From the NCBI GenBank assembly GCA_937901285.1, contig CALCHI010000462.1, positions 1 through 6,710 on the forward strand: DNA of 6,710 nt, read 5' to 3'. The position numbers and the translations under genes are program-made. Of the stretch, positions 5,938 through 6,710 are shown one piece after another. The notes beneath the pieces were generated by a model. It saw only the letters and a list, made by a program, of their open reading frames with translations. It searched no databases and was not told the DNA's origin. This stretch comes from UBA8437 sp003445035 (GTDB lineage Bacteria > Planctomycetota > Planctomycetia > Planctomycetales > Planctomycetaceae). Position 1 is the first letter of the stretch. Each line of letters begins with the position of its first letter.

Positions 5938-6710
5938 CTACTTGGTCGGTTTGACCACCACGTCCCACCACCAGCGGTCGGTGGCGAGGTCGGATGGACG
6001 AGCGGCCGGGGCAACGCCGTTGAGCCGCGAGTGGATCTTCACGGTCTGGCGATCGGCCAGCAGGCCGCCGATGTCGGCCCGGACACCGCCGGCCACCTGC
6101 ACGACCACGTCGCGGCCGTTGAAGACGCGGTGGTTGACCACCGAGTCGACGGTGCGGGGCACCGGGTGAGCGGCCGGGTGGAAGTCGCCGTGGTTGCCGA
6201 AGACACCCATGTCCCAGCCGACCTGCTCGGCCAGCCCGCGACGGTTGACCAGAGCGGCGACCAGGGCCAGGTCGAAGATGTTCTGCAGATCCGAGAAGAC
6301 TCGGTCCCGCTTGGACAGCGAGGCGTAGTGATCGGTGAAGTTCCGAGCGAACGCCCGGTTCGATCCGGCCGCCTGGCCTGTTGCCACCCGTTCGCCCCTG
6401 GTGTTGACGAACTCGTTCTCGGACTGGCAGAGCACGGCCGAGCCGACCAGCTGGAAGGCGTCACCAGCGGTGCTGTGCAGCACCTGGCTGTACTTCATCG
6501 ACAGCCACCATCGCAGGGCGTCCAGGGAGCTGTCTTTCCGTTCGTCGGCGGTCATCAACTTGAAGATGCCCGGCACGTCCTTGCCGGCATCGAGCTGTCC
6601 GATTCCGATCAGCTTCATCTTGTAGTCGGCTTCGACCAGGACGCGGGCGACCCGCGAATCGGCGGGAACACCGGTGATGGTGATGTTCTGTCGACCCAGA
6701 GCGTTGCCCA
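5938..6710 (-). CDS. DUF1598-like planctomycete protein (3' part; 5' end beyond window)
   Basis: The frame is open from the right edge to TAG 5940-5938, giving 256 visible residues. An internal ATG at 6618 is unlikely to be the start, because the 30 residues before it read as coherent protein (ITITGVPADSRVARVLVEADYKMKLIGIG continues across that methionine). This GVPADS...VEADYKMKLIGIG block, followed by LRWWLSMKYSQVLHS and NFTDHYASLSKRDRVFSDLQNIFDLALVAALV, matches what I remember of DUF1598, a family of unknown function described from planctomycetes; the attribution is from memory. The end of the protein is tryptophan-containing (RWWWDVVVKPTK). No catalytic motif or membrane segment is visible in this part, and a signal peptide would lie outside the window. 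The gene is followed by an intrinsic terminator, so it is not expected to share a transcript with cysH. Confidence 0.8.
   Translation of the reverse strand, partial: GNALGRQNITITGVPADSRVARVLVEADYKMKLIGIGQLDAGKDVPGIFKLMTADERKDSSLDALRWWLSMKYSQVLHSTAGDAFQLVGSAVLCQSENEFVNTRGERVATGQAAGSNRAFARNFTDHYASLSKRDRVFSDLQNIFDLALVAALVNRRGLAEQVGWDMGVFGNHGDFHPAAHPVPRTVDSVVNHRVFNGRDVVVQVAGGVRADIGGLLADRQTVKIHSRLNGVAPAARPSDLATDRWWWDVVVKPTK

Overview
The window looks like GC-rich chromosomal DNA from a planctomycete. Two protein-level signs point there: an arginine-rich N-terminus ending in LEDRTLLS on a large RTX-repeat protein, a hallmark of exported planctomycete proteins, and a partial gene at the right edge that resembles the planctomycete family DUF1598. 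This assignment rests on recalled family knowledge, not on a search.

Left part, plus strand. A short reading frame closing at base 56 may be the tail of an upstream gene. About 210 non-coding bases follow, ending in a plausible promoter and a complete tRNA-Val (anticodon TAC). Eighty-four bases after the tRNA comes an exported peptidase S51 protein of the cyanophycinase type, with its serine nucleophile and its arginine-lined pocket in place. Next on the same strand is a 299-residue protein of unknown function with a coiled-coil-like C-terminal half and a probable GTG start.

Right part, minus strand. From the right edge leftward lie the 3' part of a DUF1598-like gene, a good intrinsic terminator, a strong-looking promoter, cysH (adenylylsulfate/phosphoadenylylsulfate reductase), a weaker possible promoter, and an 844-residue RTX calcium-binding repeat protein. 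The RTX gene ends only 9 bases from the end of the unknown plus-strand gene, so the two are tightly convergent.

The genes do not form one evident pathway. cysH serves assimilatory sulfur metabolism and appears to be its own transcription unit. The S51 peptidase has a classical Sec signal and would act outside the cytoplasm on a cyanophycin-like peptide. The RTX protein is a probable cell-surface or secreted scaffold. I see no mobile element, CRISPR array or defence system, and no convincing new multi-gene system. The most unusual points are the conserved cyanophycinase pocket on an exported protein, the higher-order modular repeat and isolated cysteine pair in the RTX protein, and the altered nucleotide-binding loop of CysH.
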